DNA of 64,000 nucleotides from Daejeonella sp. (GTDB lineage Bacteria; Bacteroidota; Bacteroidia; Sphingobacteriales; Sphingobacteriaceae): NCBI RefSeq assembly GCF_030695525.1, contig NZ_JAUYSS010000021.1, positions 62,001 to 126,000 of the forward strand, read 5' to 3'. Shown piece by piece: positions 26,838 to 34,749 of this stretch (position 1 is its first letter; each line of letters starts with the position of its first letter). The notes under the pieces were generated by a model. It saw only the letters and a program-made list of their open reading frames with translations, ran no database searches and was not told where the DNA came from. The position numbers and the translations under genes were made by a program.

Positions 26838-29273
26838 TTGCAGCAAGCTATAAGTTGTGTGAAATTATATATTAACATGAGTGGACCAGAAAACATAAAA
26901 GGTTTTGACTATCAAATTTCATATTCTCTTCTTAAGACATTAGAGATTTTGAAAGACACTAATTCTATACACTCATTAATGTTTGAGAGTTTAGAGGAGG
27001 AAGAAGAGGACTTCAATATTATTGGCGCAGACTTTGAAGAATATCATCAATTAAAGAAAAGAGGCGAAGGTCATCACTGGACACCAGGCGACCTTAAAGA
27101 GATTTTTCAAAAATTCATTTCTAAAGACAAGGGAGCGACAAAATATTACTTTATAACAGATGGAACTGCTAATGCAGAAGTTAAGAAACTTAAATCTAAC
27201 CTAGAAACTCAAGAGGAAATAGATGAAATTTTACTAAAAACTTTCTTGCCTGAAGGAGAGTCGTTAGAGAACCTAAAAAGCATCTTTAAAAGAACCACAT
27301 TGCTTACTCGTTTTTATTCTTCAGATGATGATAGAGACCCCGCTAAAAATTTAAAAGCAAAAATTATAGAAATTTTATCTCAACCCCCATTCGAAGTAAA
27401 GAGCCCAATACATACGTGCTACTCATTACTTTGGAAATTACTTTTTGATTATGCAAGGGAAGCACAGAATATCGGAATAGACCGTATCAAGAGTGATTTT
27501 GAAAATGCAGGTCTTTTTATTAGACAAAAGCCATGGTTTGATACTCCAGAAATTGGGGAGTTTCAAGGTCGGGAAATAGAAGTAAAAACAATTTTAGCTG
27601 AACTAATAAAAACAAATAAATTAATTATCTATGGAATAAACGGAATTGGTAAAACTTGGATTTCAACAAAAACTGTTCAAGAAGCAAGTCCTGATTCAAC
27701 TTGTTGGATAAAAATAAACCGTTGGACATCCATAGATTATGTTCTTTTCCTTGTCACTTCACTACTTTATTCAAGAGGTTATGACTATGAAGCAAAACAA
27801 CTCCAAAGTCTGGATATATCAGAAAGAGTTCCAGCGCTTATAAAGGTTTTAGTAAAAATAGATATTACTGTTGTGTTTGACTCTATAAATTCAGGTAATT
27901 CTGACGTTTATACTTTTGTAGAGCAATTGGTAGAAATTTCTTTGAAGAAGAAATTATTAGGTAAGATAATTATTACTTCTACAAAAAGAATAAACAGCTA
28001 TACAGACTTTGACGTAAAGAATAATAATTTTTCTGAATATTATTTAAATGGATTTACTCTCGAGGACACTGAAATAATACTAAATACATTAAATGATAAA
28101 TTAAGTGAAGAAGAAATACATAAATTTTACAAGGCGGTTGGTGGACACCCAATGTCAATCTTTTTTTTAAAACAACTAATCGGCAATAAATCTATTTCTG
28201 CTGACGAACTTTCACTGATTGGCACCCAAACAATTGAGACGACAAGAGACTGGATAATTGAAAAATCAATTATTCAATTATCAGATAGAGACAAAGAGTT
28301 CCTTATGAAATTATCCCTTCTAGATGGTGAAATATTAGAAGATGAAATTGCTTTTATTTTAGAAGCAAATACTAAACCAAAATATCTTTTACACAACCTT
28401 CATTTCAATCATTTAATTTCTTATAAAAATGAAGAATTGCATATTCACGACTCAATTAAAGAAGTTGCAAAAAACCTATTGCAATCTGATTATAGATTTA
28501 AAATCCACGGAAAACTAACTTCATTTTATTTTAATAAAATGCAACTTCAAGAGGGGAGTAAAGATGGGGTCTTGTATGATGACATTTTAAAATGGGGAAA
28601 CCAACTAGAGCAATTAGAAGGTTCAAATTTACTAGAGGAAAAATATTCAACTCTATTGCAATTATCGAATGACCAACTAAATGCTCTCGGTGCGATAAAG
28701 CGCTTTGGATATCCATTTGACTTCGAAACGGAAGATTTATCTTCAAGCGAACAAATAATAGAGGAATTACTTGAAAAGAAATTTGTAGAAAAGAATACCG
28801 ACCCTGAAAAAAAATACATGTATTCTCCAGTTGAATTTGTTTTGGTAAACTTAGATTTTTGGCAGGACTGCTTTATAACGTATTTGTGCCTCTCAAGGAA
28901 TTTACCTTATCATATGGGTTATGTTCCAATTTTTCAACCAAATCATTCTTGGCATTTACAACATTCTTCATGTTGGTGGGAGCATTGCATTGAATATATG
29001 CCATTGCCCCCAATAACTAAGTCTGAAAAAACTGAACACCAAGCCTTTATTAAAGAACAATTTGAGAAAGGTGCTTATAATGATAAAACTCCTGACGAAA
29101 AGGCTTTCCTTCAAGGAATATTAGATGAAGGGGTTCCAGATGATACTCCAGACGAAAAAAACCTAGAAATGGAGGAGAGTCGTTGCCCTATTTGGGGACA
29201 TTGTTGTCCAGATGGAAAGGAACAAGCATCAGAATGCAGAATGGAAATGGACGAAATTAGTACCGACCAATAA
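26838..29273 (+). CDS. Predicted DUF4297-like nuclease fused to a STAND NTPase; candidate anti-phage protein
   Basis: 798 residues from the ATG at 26877 (MSGPENIKGFDYQ), or 811 from a TTG at 26838 that has a near-perfect SD (AAAGGAGG, 26824-26831) six bases upstream. Numbered from MSGP, residues 1-85 resemble the DUF4297/Cap4-type PD-(D/E)xK endonuclease: GFDYQ, FESLEEEEEDF (36-46), EEYHQLKKR (54-62), W68. Residues 250-260 are a Walker A (YGINGIGKT), TVVFD (331-335) a Walker B, IIITSTKR (364-371) a sensor-like strand, and GGHPMSI (422-428) the GxP motif of STAND/NB-ARC ATPases. A winged-helix-like region follows, then a Trp/His-rich segment and a Cys-rich tail (CPIWGHCC, C-x-M). Codon and base usage is visibly AT-richer than the neighbours. 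It is a single-gene unit with no flanking partner. The defence role is inference; the C-terminal sensor part is unrecognised. Confidence 0.8.
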   Translation: MQQAISCVKLYINMSGPENIKGFDYQISYSLLKTLEILKDTNSIHSLMFESLEEEEEDFNIIGADFEEYHQLKKRGEGHHWTPGDLKEIFQKFISKDKGATKYYFITDGTANAEVKKLKSNLETQEEIDEILLKTFLPEGESLENLKSIFKRTTLLTRFYSSDDDRDPAKNLKAKIIEILSQPPFEVKSPIHTCYSLLWKLLFDYAREAQNIGIDRIKSDFENAGLFIRQKPWFDTPEIGEFQGREIEVKTILAELIKTNKLIIYGINGIGKTWISTKTVQEASPDSTCWIKINRWTSIDYVLFLVTSLLYSRGYDYEAKQLQSLDISERVPALIKVLVKIDITVVFDSINSGNSDVYTFVEQLVEISLKKKLLGKIIITSTKRINSYTDFDVKNNNFSEYYLNGFTLEDTEIILNTLNDKLSEEEIHKFYKAVGGHPMSIFFLKQLIGNKSISADELSLIGTQTIETTRDWIIEKSIIQLSDRDKEFLMKLSLLDGEILEDEIAFILEANTKPKYLLHNLHFNHLISYKNEELHIHDSIKEVAKNLLQSDYRFKIHGKLTSFYFNKMQLQEGSKDGVLYDDILKWGNQLEQLEGSNLLEEKYSTLLQLSNDQLNALGAIKRFGYPFDFETEDLSSSEQIIEELLEKKFVEKNTDPEKKYMYSPVEFVLVNLDFWQDCFITYLCLSRNLPYHMGYVPIFQPNHSWHLQHSSCWWEHCIEYMPLPPITKSEKTEHQAFIKEQFEKGAYNDKTPDEKAFLQGILDEGVPDDTPDEKNLEMEESRCPIWGHCCPDGKEQASECRMEMDEISTDQ

Positions 29274-29281
29274 CTACACAC

Positions 29282-29405
29282 AACAGCGGTTTGGCAAAAG
29301 GCGGGCTGACGTTTTTCGTAGAAACAATTGTGCAAGTTCAAACATTTGTGCTTCGTGTGAACTTTAGTGCTAAAAATCCCGCCCTTCACCAAGCCGCAAA
29401 ACGTT
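29282..29405. other. attC-like cassette recombination site (candidate)
   Basis: Outer AAC (29282-29284) faces GTT (29403-29405). Inside an uneven unpaired spacer, the arms 29286-29305 (GCGGTTTGGCAAAAGGCGGG) and 29378-29397 (CCCGCCCTTCACCAAGCCGC) pair with few mismatches, and the loop contains a further AGTTCA/TGAACT hairpin. This layout, starting eight bases after the stop codon, is that of integron attC sites. The outer boxes deviate from RYYYAAC/GTTRRRY, and no integrase is in the window. Confidence 0.45.
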
Positions 29406-29413
29406 CGACATCA

Positions 29414-29558
29414 GCTGTTCGACATGCTCCGCAGGTTATGTCGAATACATAGATAATTTTGATTTCTAATCCAAAGGCTCATTATTCAGCCATTATTGTA
29501 GAGTTATCTACCTCTTGTAGAGTCTTTATAATACCAAAAGGATCATTGCATAATTTCC
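29414..29558 (+). repeat. Two-hairpin repeat, copy A (degenerate)
   Basis: Hairpin 1 has stem TTCGACAT (29418-29425) / ATGTCGAA (29438-29445) with loop core CTCCGCAGG. Hairpin 2 is a damaged TTTTGATT/AATCCAAA (29457-29475). The rest aligns with copy B over about 145 bases. Confidence 0.75.
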
Positions 29559-29583
29559 AAACAAAAATTTCAATCTTTGCAGC

Positions 29584-30489
29584 GTGGAAAAGTATTTCAA
29601 AGTAATAATAGATGGCTATACAGGCTATGCAAATTACTTTTTCAATGAAATTCTAAATCCGGGCTGGCATAACTATTTTTACTGGCTGATCGCTGCCTCA
29701 GTGCTTATTTATTTGGCTGAAATAGCCTTTCCATGGCGCAAAAACCAGGCCCTCATCCGTGATCATTTCTGGCTTGATATCTTTTACCTTTTTTGGAATT
29801 ACTTTCTCTTTTCCCTCCTGGTCTACAATGCCCTGTCGATGGTCGCCGTGCAGGCTTTTAACGATTTTTTAGGCTTATTTGGCATAAATAATCTTGTTGC
29901 CATTCAGGTTGGAAACCTACCGGGATGGGCGCAATTGCTCATTATTTTTGTTTTACGCGATTTTATGCAGTGGAATATTCACCGCATGTATCACCATGTT
30001 AACTGGATGTGGGAGTTCCATAAAGTGCATCATAGCACCAAAAAAATGGGTTTTGCTGCCTTACTCCGCTACCATTGGATGGAAAACATTATTTATCGCA
30101 CACTTGAATATATTCCCTTAGCGATGATAGGATTTGGCATCAGCGACTTCTTCATCGTCCATATTTTTACCCTGGTGGCAGGTCAGCTGGGGCATGCTAA
30201 TCTGAATATCCCGCTGGGAAAATTCAAATATCTTTTTAACGGTCCGCAGATGCACCTTTGGCACCATGCCAAACACCTTCCCCCAAGCCATCCTAACGGT
30301 TTTAATTATGGAATTACACTGAGTGTTTGGGATTTTATTTTCCGCACCAATTATTGGCCATCAAATGATGAAAACCTGGCGGTAGGATTGCCTGATGAGG
30401 AAGAGTTCCCGGAGGATTTTATAGGCCAAAATCTGGAACCTTTCCGGCGGATTTTTGATAAAAATAACCCAAATTCCACTTCATCATAA
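29584..30489 (+). CDS. Sterol desaturase / fatty-acid hydroxylase family membrane protein
   Basis: 301 residues from a GTG at 29584. Several hydrophobic segments are present (about 31-48, 64-90, 115-127, 178-200). The diiron histidine clusters of the family are intact: HRMYHH (133-138), HKVHH (146-150), HLWHH (224-228) with a nearby His231. It probably hydroxylates or desaturates a lipid in the inner membrane; substrate unknown. It is flanked on both sides by direct copies of the same approximately 145-base repeat, which suggests a moved or recombined segment. Confidence 0.9.
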   Translation: MEKYFKVIIDGYTGYANYFFNEILNPGWHNYFYWLIAASVLIYLAEIAFPWRKNQALIRDHFWLDIFYLFWNYFLFSLLVYNALSMVAVQAFNDFLGLFGINNLVAIQVGNLPGWAQLLIIFVLRDFMQWNIHRMYHHVNWMWEFHKVHHSTKKMGFAALLRYHWMENIIYRTLEYIPLAMIGFGISDFFIVHIFTLVAGQLGHANLNIPLGKFKYLFNGPQMHLWHHAKHLPPSHPNGFNYGITLSVWDFIFRTNYWPSNDENLAVGLPDEEEFPEDFIGQNLEPFRRIFDKNNPNSTSS

Positions 30490-30515
30490 ACTTCAGGGGA
30501 ACAAATGAGCTTTTC

Positions 30516-30661
30516 GCTGTTCGACATGTTCCGCAGGGCATGTCGAATACATAGATGATTTGGATTTCTAATCCAAAGTGTCATAATTCAACCATTATTT
30601 TAAAGTTATGTATGTCTTGTTGGGACTTTATAATCCCAAAGAGGTTCAAGCATGATTTCCA
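30516..30661 (+). repeat. Two-hairpin repeat, copy B (best preserved)
   Basis: Hairpin 1 has stem TTCGACATG (30520-30528) / CATGTCGAA (30539-30547) and loop TTCCGCAGGG. Eleven bases later comes hairpin 2 TTTGGATT/AATCCAAA (30559-30577). A third hairpin TTGGGA.../TCCCAA lies at 30620-30639. Copy A, before the desaturase gene, has the same order and strand. Confidence 0.85.
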
Positions 30662-30763
30662 ATTTGATAATTCGTGCCTAAAGGCTTAGATTCGATTAAG
30701 AACGAGAGGTTCTTCATCATTCACATGGAATGAAAATGACCTGAACCAAGCAATAAAACAAAT

Positions 30764-31528
30764 ATGTCAATATCAAAAGAAGAGGAATTGATCGGGATGC
30801 AAAAGGCAAGTGAGGCTGTAGCTTTCACCCTGATGGAAATGAGAAACTATGCTCAAGCCGGTATGAGCACAAAGCAATTGGATAACTATGGAGCAGCAAT
30901 ACTATCAGATTTTGGTGCAAAATCTGCTCCATTTTTAACTTATCAATTTCCGGGCTGCACCTGCATCAGTGTGAATAATGAGTTTTGTCATGGTATTCCA
31001 TCCGACAAAAGAATACTTAAAGAGGGCGATTTGGTGAATATTGATGTTTCGGCAGAGCTCAATGGTTTTTGGTCCGACAACGGAGGCTCATTTGTCATTG
31101 GCGAAGATATTAACCAACACCAAAAATTGATAAATGCCTCCAAGCAGATTTTACATAAGGCCATATTCAATATAAAAGGCGGGGTTCGAATTTCAGACAT
31201 CGGACATTTGATGGAAACCGAAGCCAAAAAATATGGGTATAAAGTGATAAAAAACCTCACGGGACACGGAATAGGAAGAAGCCTTCACGAAGAACCTGGT
31301 GAAATAGCGAATTACAGAGACCGTTTTAACCCTGCAAGATTTAAGAAGAATTCTGTTGTTGCCATTGAAACATTTATTTCAACAAGCTCAACATTTGCCG
31401 AAACCCTGAATGACGGTTGGACAATGGTAGGAAATAAAGGAGGCTTTATGGCTCAGCATGAACATACAATTGTTGTTACAGACGGAAAACCATTGATTCT
31501 GACTGAGATGAATGGTATTTGGAATTAA
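30764..31528 (+). CDS. map: Type I methionine aminopeptidase
   Basis: Removes N-terminal methionine from nascent proteins. It has 254 residues. All five metal ligands are visible: D94 (NIDVS), D105 (WSDNGG), H168 (GHGIG), E202 (AIETF), E233 (QHEHTI), plus substrate-site H76 (CHGIP). It stands alone in the accessory region, not in a ribosomal-protein operon, so it may be a second, non-essential copy; this cannot be checked in the window. Confidence 0.93.
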   Translation: MSISKEEELIGMQKASEAVAFTLMEMRNYAQAGMSTKQLDNYGAAILSDFGAKSAPFLTYQFPGCTCISVNNEFCHGIPSDKRILKEGDLVNIDVSAELNGFWSDNGGSFVIGEDINQHQKLINASKQILHKAIFNIKGGVRISDIGHLMETEAKKYGYKVIKNLTGHGIGRSLHEEPGEIANYRDRFNPARFKKNSVVAIETFISTSSTFAETLNDGWTMVGNKGGFMAQHEHTIVVTDGKPLILTEMNGIWN

Positions 31529-31584
31529 TAAAACTAACCTATTGATACCAGGTGTCACCTAAACAGAAAATTAACTTACAAAGA

Positions 31585-32280
31585 ATGATATATTTCAAAT
31601 TGAGTTTCCGAAGCATATTATTCTTTCTTGTTTTGACAAGTAACCTCAATGCTTTACAGGCACAGATTCTTGTGCACGAAGAGCCCCGCCATCGGCCGGT
31701 TTTTCAAAATAAAGAAATACGGATCCTGAATGTTCTGGTACCTCCTGGCGACACCTCTTTATATCACATGCATACTACTCCATCCTTTTTTATAAGACTT
31801 TCAAACACAGTTACCGGTTCGCAGGTGCAGGGAGAATTACCTGTAGCCGGTAAATCCAGAGCAGGAGAAATTCGATTTGAAAATTTAGCGCCGCCAAATA
31901 ACCGTACCCATCGTGTATGGAACGCAGATAAAGATACTTTTCATGTTATGGACGTGGAACTATTAATGAAAAGGGCGACTTTTGATCAAAAGCCATTGAT
32001 CTTACCAAACCTTAAATTGGAAATTGACACGAATTGGGTAAGGGCTTACCGGCTAAATCTTTTAAAAGGAAATGATTTTAAAACAAAAAATAAAAAGCAA
32101 TCCCTGGTTTTGATCTCCCTAAATCCCTCCACATTGGAAATAAGACATAATGGAAAAACCGGGCATCAAACCCTTAAACCCGGAAGATTTTTTGTGATCA
32201 GAAGGAGACAATCTTTTTCTATAAAGAATACAAGTGAAAGCAGTTCTCAATTCGTATTGGTGGAATTGCCGCCAAAATAA
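31585..32280 (+). CDS. Small exported protein, possibly cupin-like
   Basis: 231 residues from the ATG at 31585; an in-frame GTG at 31552 would put 11 extra residues before the signal peptide (FRSILFFLVLTSNLNALQAQ). The mature part begins with RILNVLVPPGDTSLYHMHTTPSFFIRLSNT, a PG..H.H pattern suggestive of a cupin beta-barrel, and ends in a second similar half (RHNGKTGHQTLKPGRFFVIRRRQSFSIKN). The cupin call is tentative and no substrate can be proposed. Confidence 0.7.
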   Translation: MIYFKLSFRSILFFLVLTSNLNALQAQILVHEEPRHRPVFQNKEIRILNVLVPPGDTSLYHMHTTPSFFIRLSNTVTGSQVQGELPVAGKSRAGEIRFENLAPPNNRTHRVWNADKDTFHVMDVELLMKRATFDQKPLILPNLKLEIDTNWVRAYRLNLLKGNDFKTKNKKQSLVLISLNPSTLEIRHNGKTGHQTLKPGRFFVIRRRQSFSIKNTSESSSQFVLVELPPK

Positions 32281-32334
32281 TTTCTTTTAGTGAATTCTGT
32301 TTGACAAAGGGTTTTATTATGTTGCTGGCTGCTA

Positions 32335-32393
32335 TACGACATGTTCCGCAGGGCATGTCGTGCACACAGATACTTTGGATTTTAAATCCAAAG
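32335..32393 (+). repeat. Two-hairpin repeat, copy C
   Basis: Hairpin 1 has stem TACGACATG (32335-32343) / CATGTCGTG (32354-32362) with the constant loop TTCCGCAGGG. Ten bases later, a near-perfect palindrome at 32373-32393 (CTTTGGATT/AATCCAAAG ends) is hairpin 2. Confidence 0.85.
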
Positions 32394-32501
32394 TAGCGTA
32401 ACAAACAACATGATAATTATTTTCTAATCCAGAATAATCCTTAATAGGGCTATTTCGTAAATTTTATACTGGGTTGTTTAAAATACTTGCAGGCAGGTGG
32501 C

Positions 32502-32558
32502 TGTGGGTTTGAAACCCACATTATCTGATATTCGGGATGCCCTGCGGAACATCCCGAA
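32502..32558 (-). repeat. Two-hairpin repeat, copy D (inverted)
   Basis: In reverse orientation: hairpin 2 is TGTGGGTTTGAAACCCACA (32502-32520). Ten bases later, hairpin 1 has stem TTCGGGATG (32531-32539) / CATCCCGAA (32550-32558) and loop CCCTGCGGAA, the exact complement of the loop in B and C. The stem bases differ from copies B and C yet still pair. Confidence 0.85.
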
Positions 32559-32677
32559 GAGCTTAAAGATTTTTGAAAAACCTAAACTTAATGCTCTTAT
32601 TGTCAGATAATTGTTAGTTTTATCCCCTCACAAAATCTTTTGATAAATATTCAGTTTTTATACTTTAAATTTAGATT

Positions 32678-33187
32678 ATGAAAACACTACTCTTAGTACT
32701 CGCAATGTTCATTACAGCACCTCCTTCAATATATACCTTTAAGGTTCAGAATATTGATGGCAAGAATCTTGACCTGAAAAAATATAAAGGTAAGAAAGTC
32801 TTAATTGTTAATACTGCATCGAAATGCGGTTATACGAAGCAATATGCTGATCTTCAGAAACTTGCCGATACCTACAAGGATAAACTTGTGGTAATTGGTT
32901 TTCCTGCAAACAATTTCGGCGGTCAGGAGCCGGGTGAAAACTTAAATATCAAGGAGTTTTGCCAGAAGAATTTTGGAGTAACTTTCCCTTTGGCTGAAAA
33001 AAGCAGTGTAAAAGGTGATGATATCAGTCCGCTGTTTAAGCACCTGACAACCGCCGCAAATCCTGATTTTACAGGCGATATCAAATGGAATTTTGAAAAA
33101 TTCCTGATTGATGAGGATGGAAATCTGATCCGTCGTTTCCGCTCTGCGGTTACACCAATGTCACCTGAAATCACCAAAAATTTATAA
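32678..33187 (+). CDS. Glutathione peroxidase family thiol peroxidase, exported
   Basis: 169 residues with a short N-terminal signal-like segment (LLLVLAMFITAP). The catalytic tetrad is Cys50 (ASKCGYT), Gln83 (FGGQEPG), Trp137 and Asn138 (IKWNFEKFLI). Bacterial members usually reduce peroxides with thioredoxin-like donors despite the name. It is followed 11 bases later by a small exported protein. Confidence 0.93.
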   Translation: MKTLLLVLAMFITAPPSIYTFKVQNIDGKNLDLKKYKGKKVLIVNTASKCGYTKQYADLQKLADTYKDKLVVIGFPANNFGGQEPGENLNIKEFCQKNFGVTFPLAEKSSVKGDDISPLFKHLTTAANPDFTGDIKWNFEKFLIDEDGNLIRRFRSAVTPMSPEITKNL

Positions 33188-33198
33188 TCGATAGTCCA

Positions 33199-33645
33199 TT
33201 GAAGAAATTTATTCTGATGCTTTTTGTAGCGTTTTCGCTATCAGAACTGCATGCTGTTGTTGCAAAGACAGGTGATGAAGATCAGCTCAAAAGTCTGGTA
33301 GATAGCTTTGCGGTCGCCATTGTAAAAAAAGATAAACAATGGATCGTTTCCAATTTGAGCGAAACCTGTAAAATGTATGAACCTTCAGGAAGTACTCTTG
33401 ACAGAGCAGCTATTGTCTATACTTTTACTGAAGGTATTTATGATATCAGCAAATCTGCTGCATTGAACAAGGCATTTAGAGTAGATGGAGCTGATGCCGG
33501 AGGATCTGCTGATTTTGATGTAGAAGGTGTCGGGAACATTAACGGAAACCGTGTGGATATTGCAGGTTCCTACAGGTTTAACCTGAAATTTAAAAAATCC
33601 AATAAGGGTTGGATGATCTCTGAGATTATTATTAACGAGCGTTAA
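33199..33645 (+). CDS. Exported NTF2-like / DUF4440-type protein
   Basis: 148 residues starting at TTG 33199, which begins a good signal peptide (KKFILMLFVAFSLSELHA). The body (LKSLVDSFAVAIVKKDKQWI, LDRAAIVYTFTEGIY, ending KKSNKGWMISEIIINER) has the shape of SnoaL/DUF4440 proteins of the NTF2-like fold. Function unknown. Probably co-transcribed with gpx and ended by the strong hairpin at 33667. Confidence 0.7.
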   Translation: MKKFILMLFVAFSLSELHAVVAKTGDEDQLKSLVDSFAVAIVKKDKQWIVSNLSETCKMYEPSGSTLDRAAIVYTFTEGIYDISKSAALNKAFRVDGADAGGSADFDVEGVGNINGNRVDIAGSYRFNLKFKKSNKGWMISEIIINER

Positions 33646-33666
33646 TCCTATTTAGGAATTCAATAA

Positions 33667-33706
33667 AACAAAAAATGCCCCGGATCATTCCGGGGCATTT
33701 TTTGTT
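33667..33706. terminator. Bidirectional rho-independent terminator
   Basis: A 17-bp perfect stem (AACAAAAAATGCCCCGG and complement) with loop ATCATT lies between convergent genes. Confidence 0.92.
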
Positions 33707-33746
33707 CATTAAAATTAGTCCCTGTTCAATCTGGGGCTGGTCTTAA

Positions 33747-34361
33747 TTATTTAAAACGATAAGCCAAACTGGTTTGAATTACCTGATTCTTGTAAATTGG
33801 TGTTTCACTTGATCCATTTTCATTATTCTTCTGGAAGTCAAGTGCATAACGTCCCTGTAAGCTCAATTGATCAGTAAGACCAACACCTAATCCAATAACA
33901 CCACCAACAAGGCTTTTCTTCAGATTTTCGTTTTCATTTCTGATTGTATTCTGATAAGTTGCATCTCCACGTGTAAATTTCTCTTTTGTGGATGCAAGAA
34001 ATGAAACCTGCGGACCTACGTAAATACTGAATTTATCAGCTGCACTGATCTTGGCCAGAATTGGAATTTCAATAAAGTTAGTAGTTACTGAATATTCAGT
34101 TGCTGCACCCAGCAAACTTGTTCCTGTGTTCTTATACCCTTTTTGTGAGAACATAAGTTCCGGAGAAAATGCCAGCCCATCAACTACTGGAATATCTACA
34201 AATAATCCGGCGTTCAAACCTGGTTTAAATTGTGTATCGAAATTCCTGTCATTTGTTTTGATGATATTGGAAAAGTTAACACCTCCTTTAATACCAAATG
34301 TTTGTGCTTCTGCAGCTCCTGCGAACAGTACACCTATAGCTAAAATTAATACCTTTTTCAT
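33747..34361 (-). CDS. Outer-membrane beta-barrel (PorT-like) protein
   Basis: 204 residues with a signal peptide (KKVLILAIGVLFAGAAEA). The mature sequence FGIKGGVNFSNI, alternating beta strands with GLNAGLFVDIPVVDGLAFSPELMFSQKGY, FIEIPILAKISAADKFSIYVGPQVSFL and a C-terminal SLAYRFK are typical of small Bacteroidota OmpA/PorT-type beta-barrels. Located in the outer membrane; transported substrate, if any, unknown. Confidence 0.88.
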   Translation of the reverse strand: MKKVLILAIGVLFAGAAEAQTFGIKGGVNFSNIIKTNDRNFDTQFKPGLNAGLFVDIPVVDGLAFSPELMFSQKGYKNTGTSLLGAATEYSVTTNFIEIPILAKISAADKFSIYVGPQVSFLASTKEKFTRGDATYQNTIRNENENLKKSLVGGVIGLGVGLTDQLSLQGRYALDFQKNNENGSSETPIYKNQVIQTSLAYRFK

Positions 34362-34525
34362 AATGATGTTTATTTATTTATAGGTCTGCTTAAGAAATAA
34401 TGATGCCAAGCTGTAATATTTAGTGAAATAAGGTCTCTATTGGGTAGGAATGTATCTAATCAAACCCATTCCTTTGGCAAATTTGTTTTGGATTAAGTTC
34501 AATTGTATTTTTTATCGGACATTTT

Positions 34526-34720
34526 ATGATAATTACCGAAATAATAGCCTGGGCAGGCTTGATTTTCATATTTCTGAATATAGCCGGAATATATATCCTG
34601 CATAGATTCCTAAGCAAGCGATTGACAGATAAACTTTCAATATGGCTTTTCAGCGTCTGTTTAAGCCTTGGCATAACTTTTTTATTCATGCTATTTGGCT
34701 TGATTCTCTTTCTTAATTGA
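34526..34720 (+). CDS. Small two-helix membrane protein (hypothetical)
   Basis: 64 residues beginning MIITEIIAWAG. Two hydrophobic stretches (about 3-25 and 40-62) are separated by a basic loop (HRFLSKRLTDK), giving a plausible hairpin membrane protein. The stop lies 29 bases before the GH3 start, same strand. No family is recognised, and it could be a chance frame. Confidence 0.4.
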   Translation: MIITEIIAWAGLIFIFLNIAGIYILHRFLSKRLTDKLSIWLFSVCLSLGITFLFMLFGLILFLN

Positions 34721-34749
34721 TAATTTCACAAAATTATTTTCCATTCCCC

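Larger units (their letters stand above)
29274..29583. other. Gap holding an attC-like hairpin and two-hairpin repeat copy A
   Basis: No gene is seen. The first 130 bases form a long imperfect palindrome (29282-29405); the rest is repeat copy A (29414-29558). The sterol desaturase start follows. Confidence 0.7.
32281..32677. other. 397-base gap with two-hairpin repeat copies C and D
   Basis: No gene is seen. It contains repeat copy C (forward) and copy D (reverse) in roughly head-to-head arrangement, then an AT-rich stretch upstream of gpx. Confidence 0.8.
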
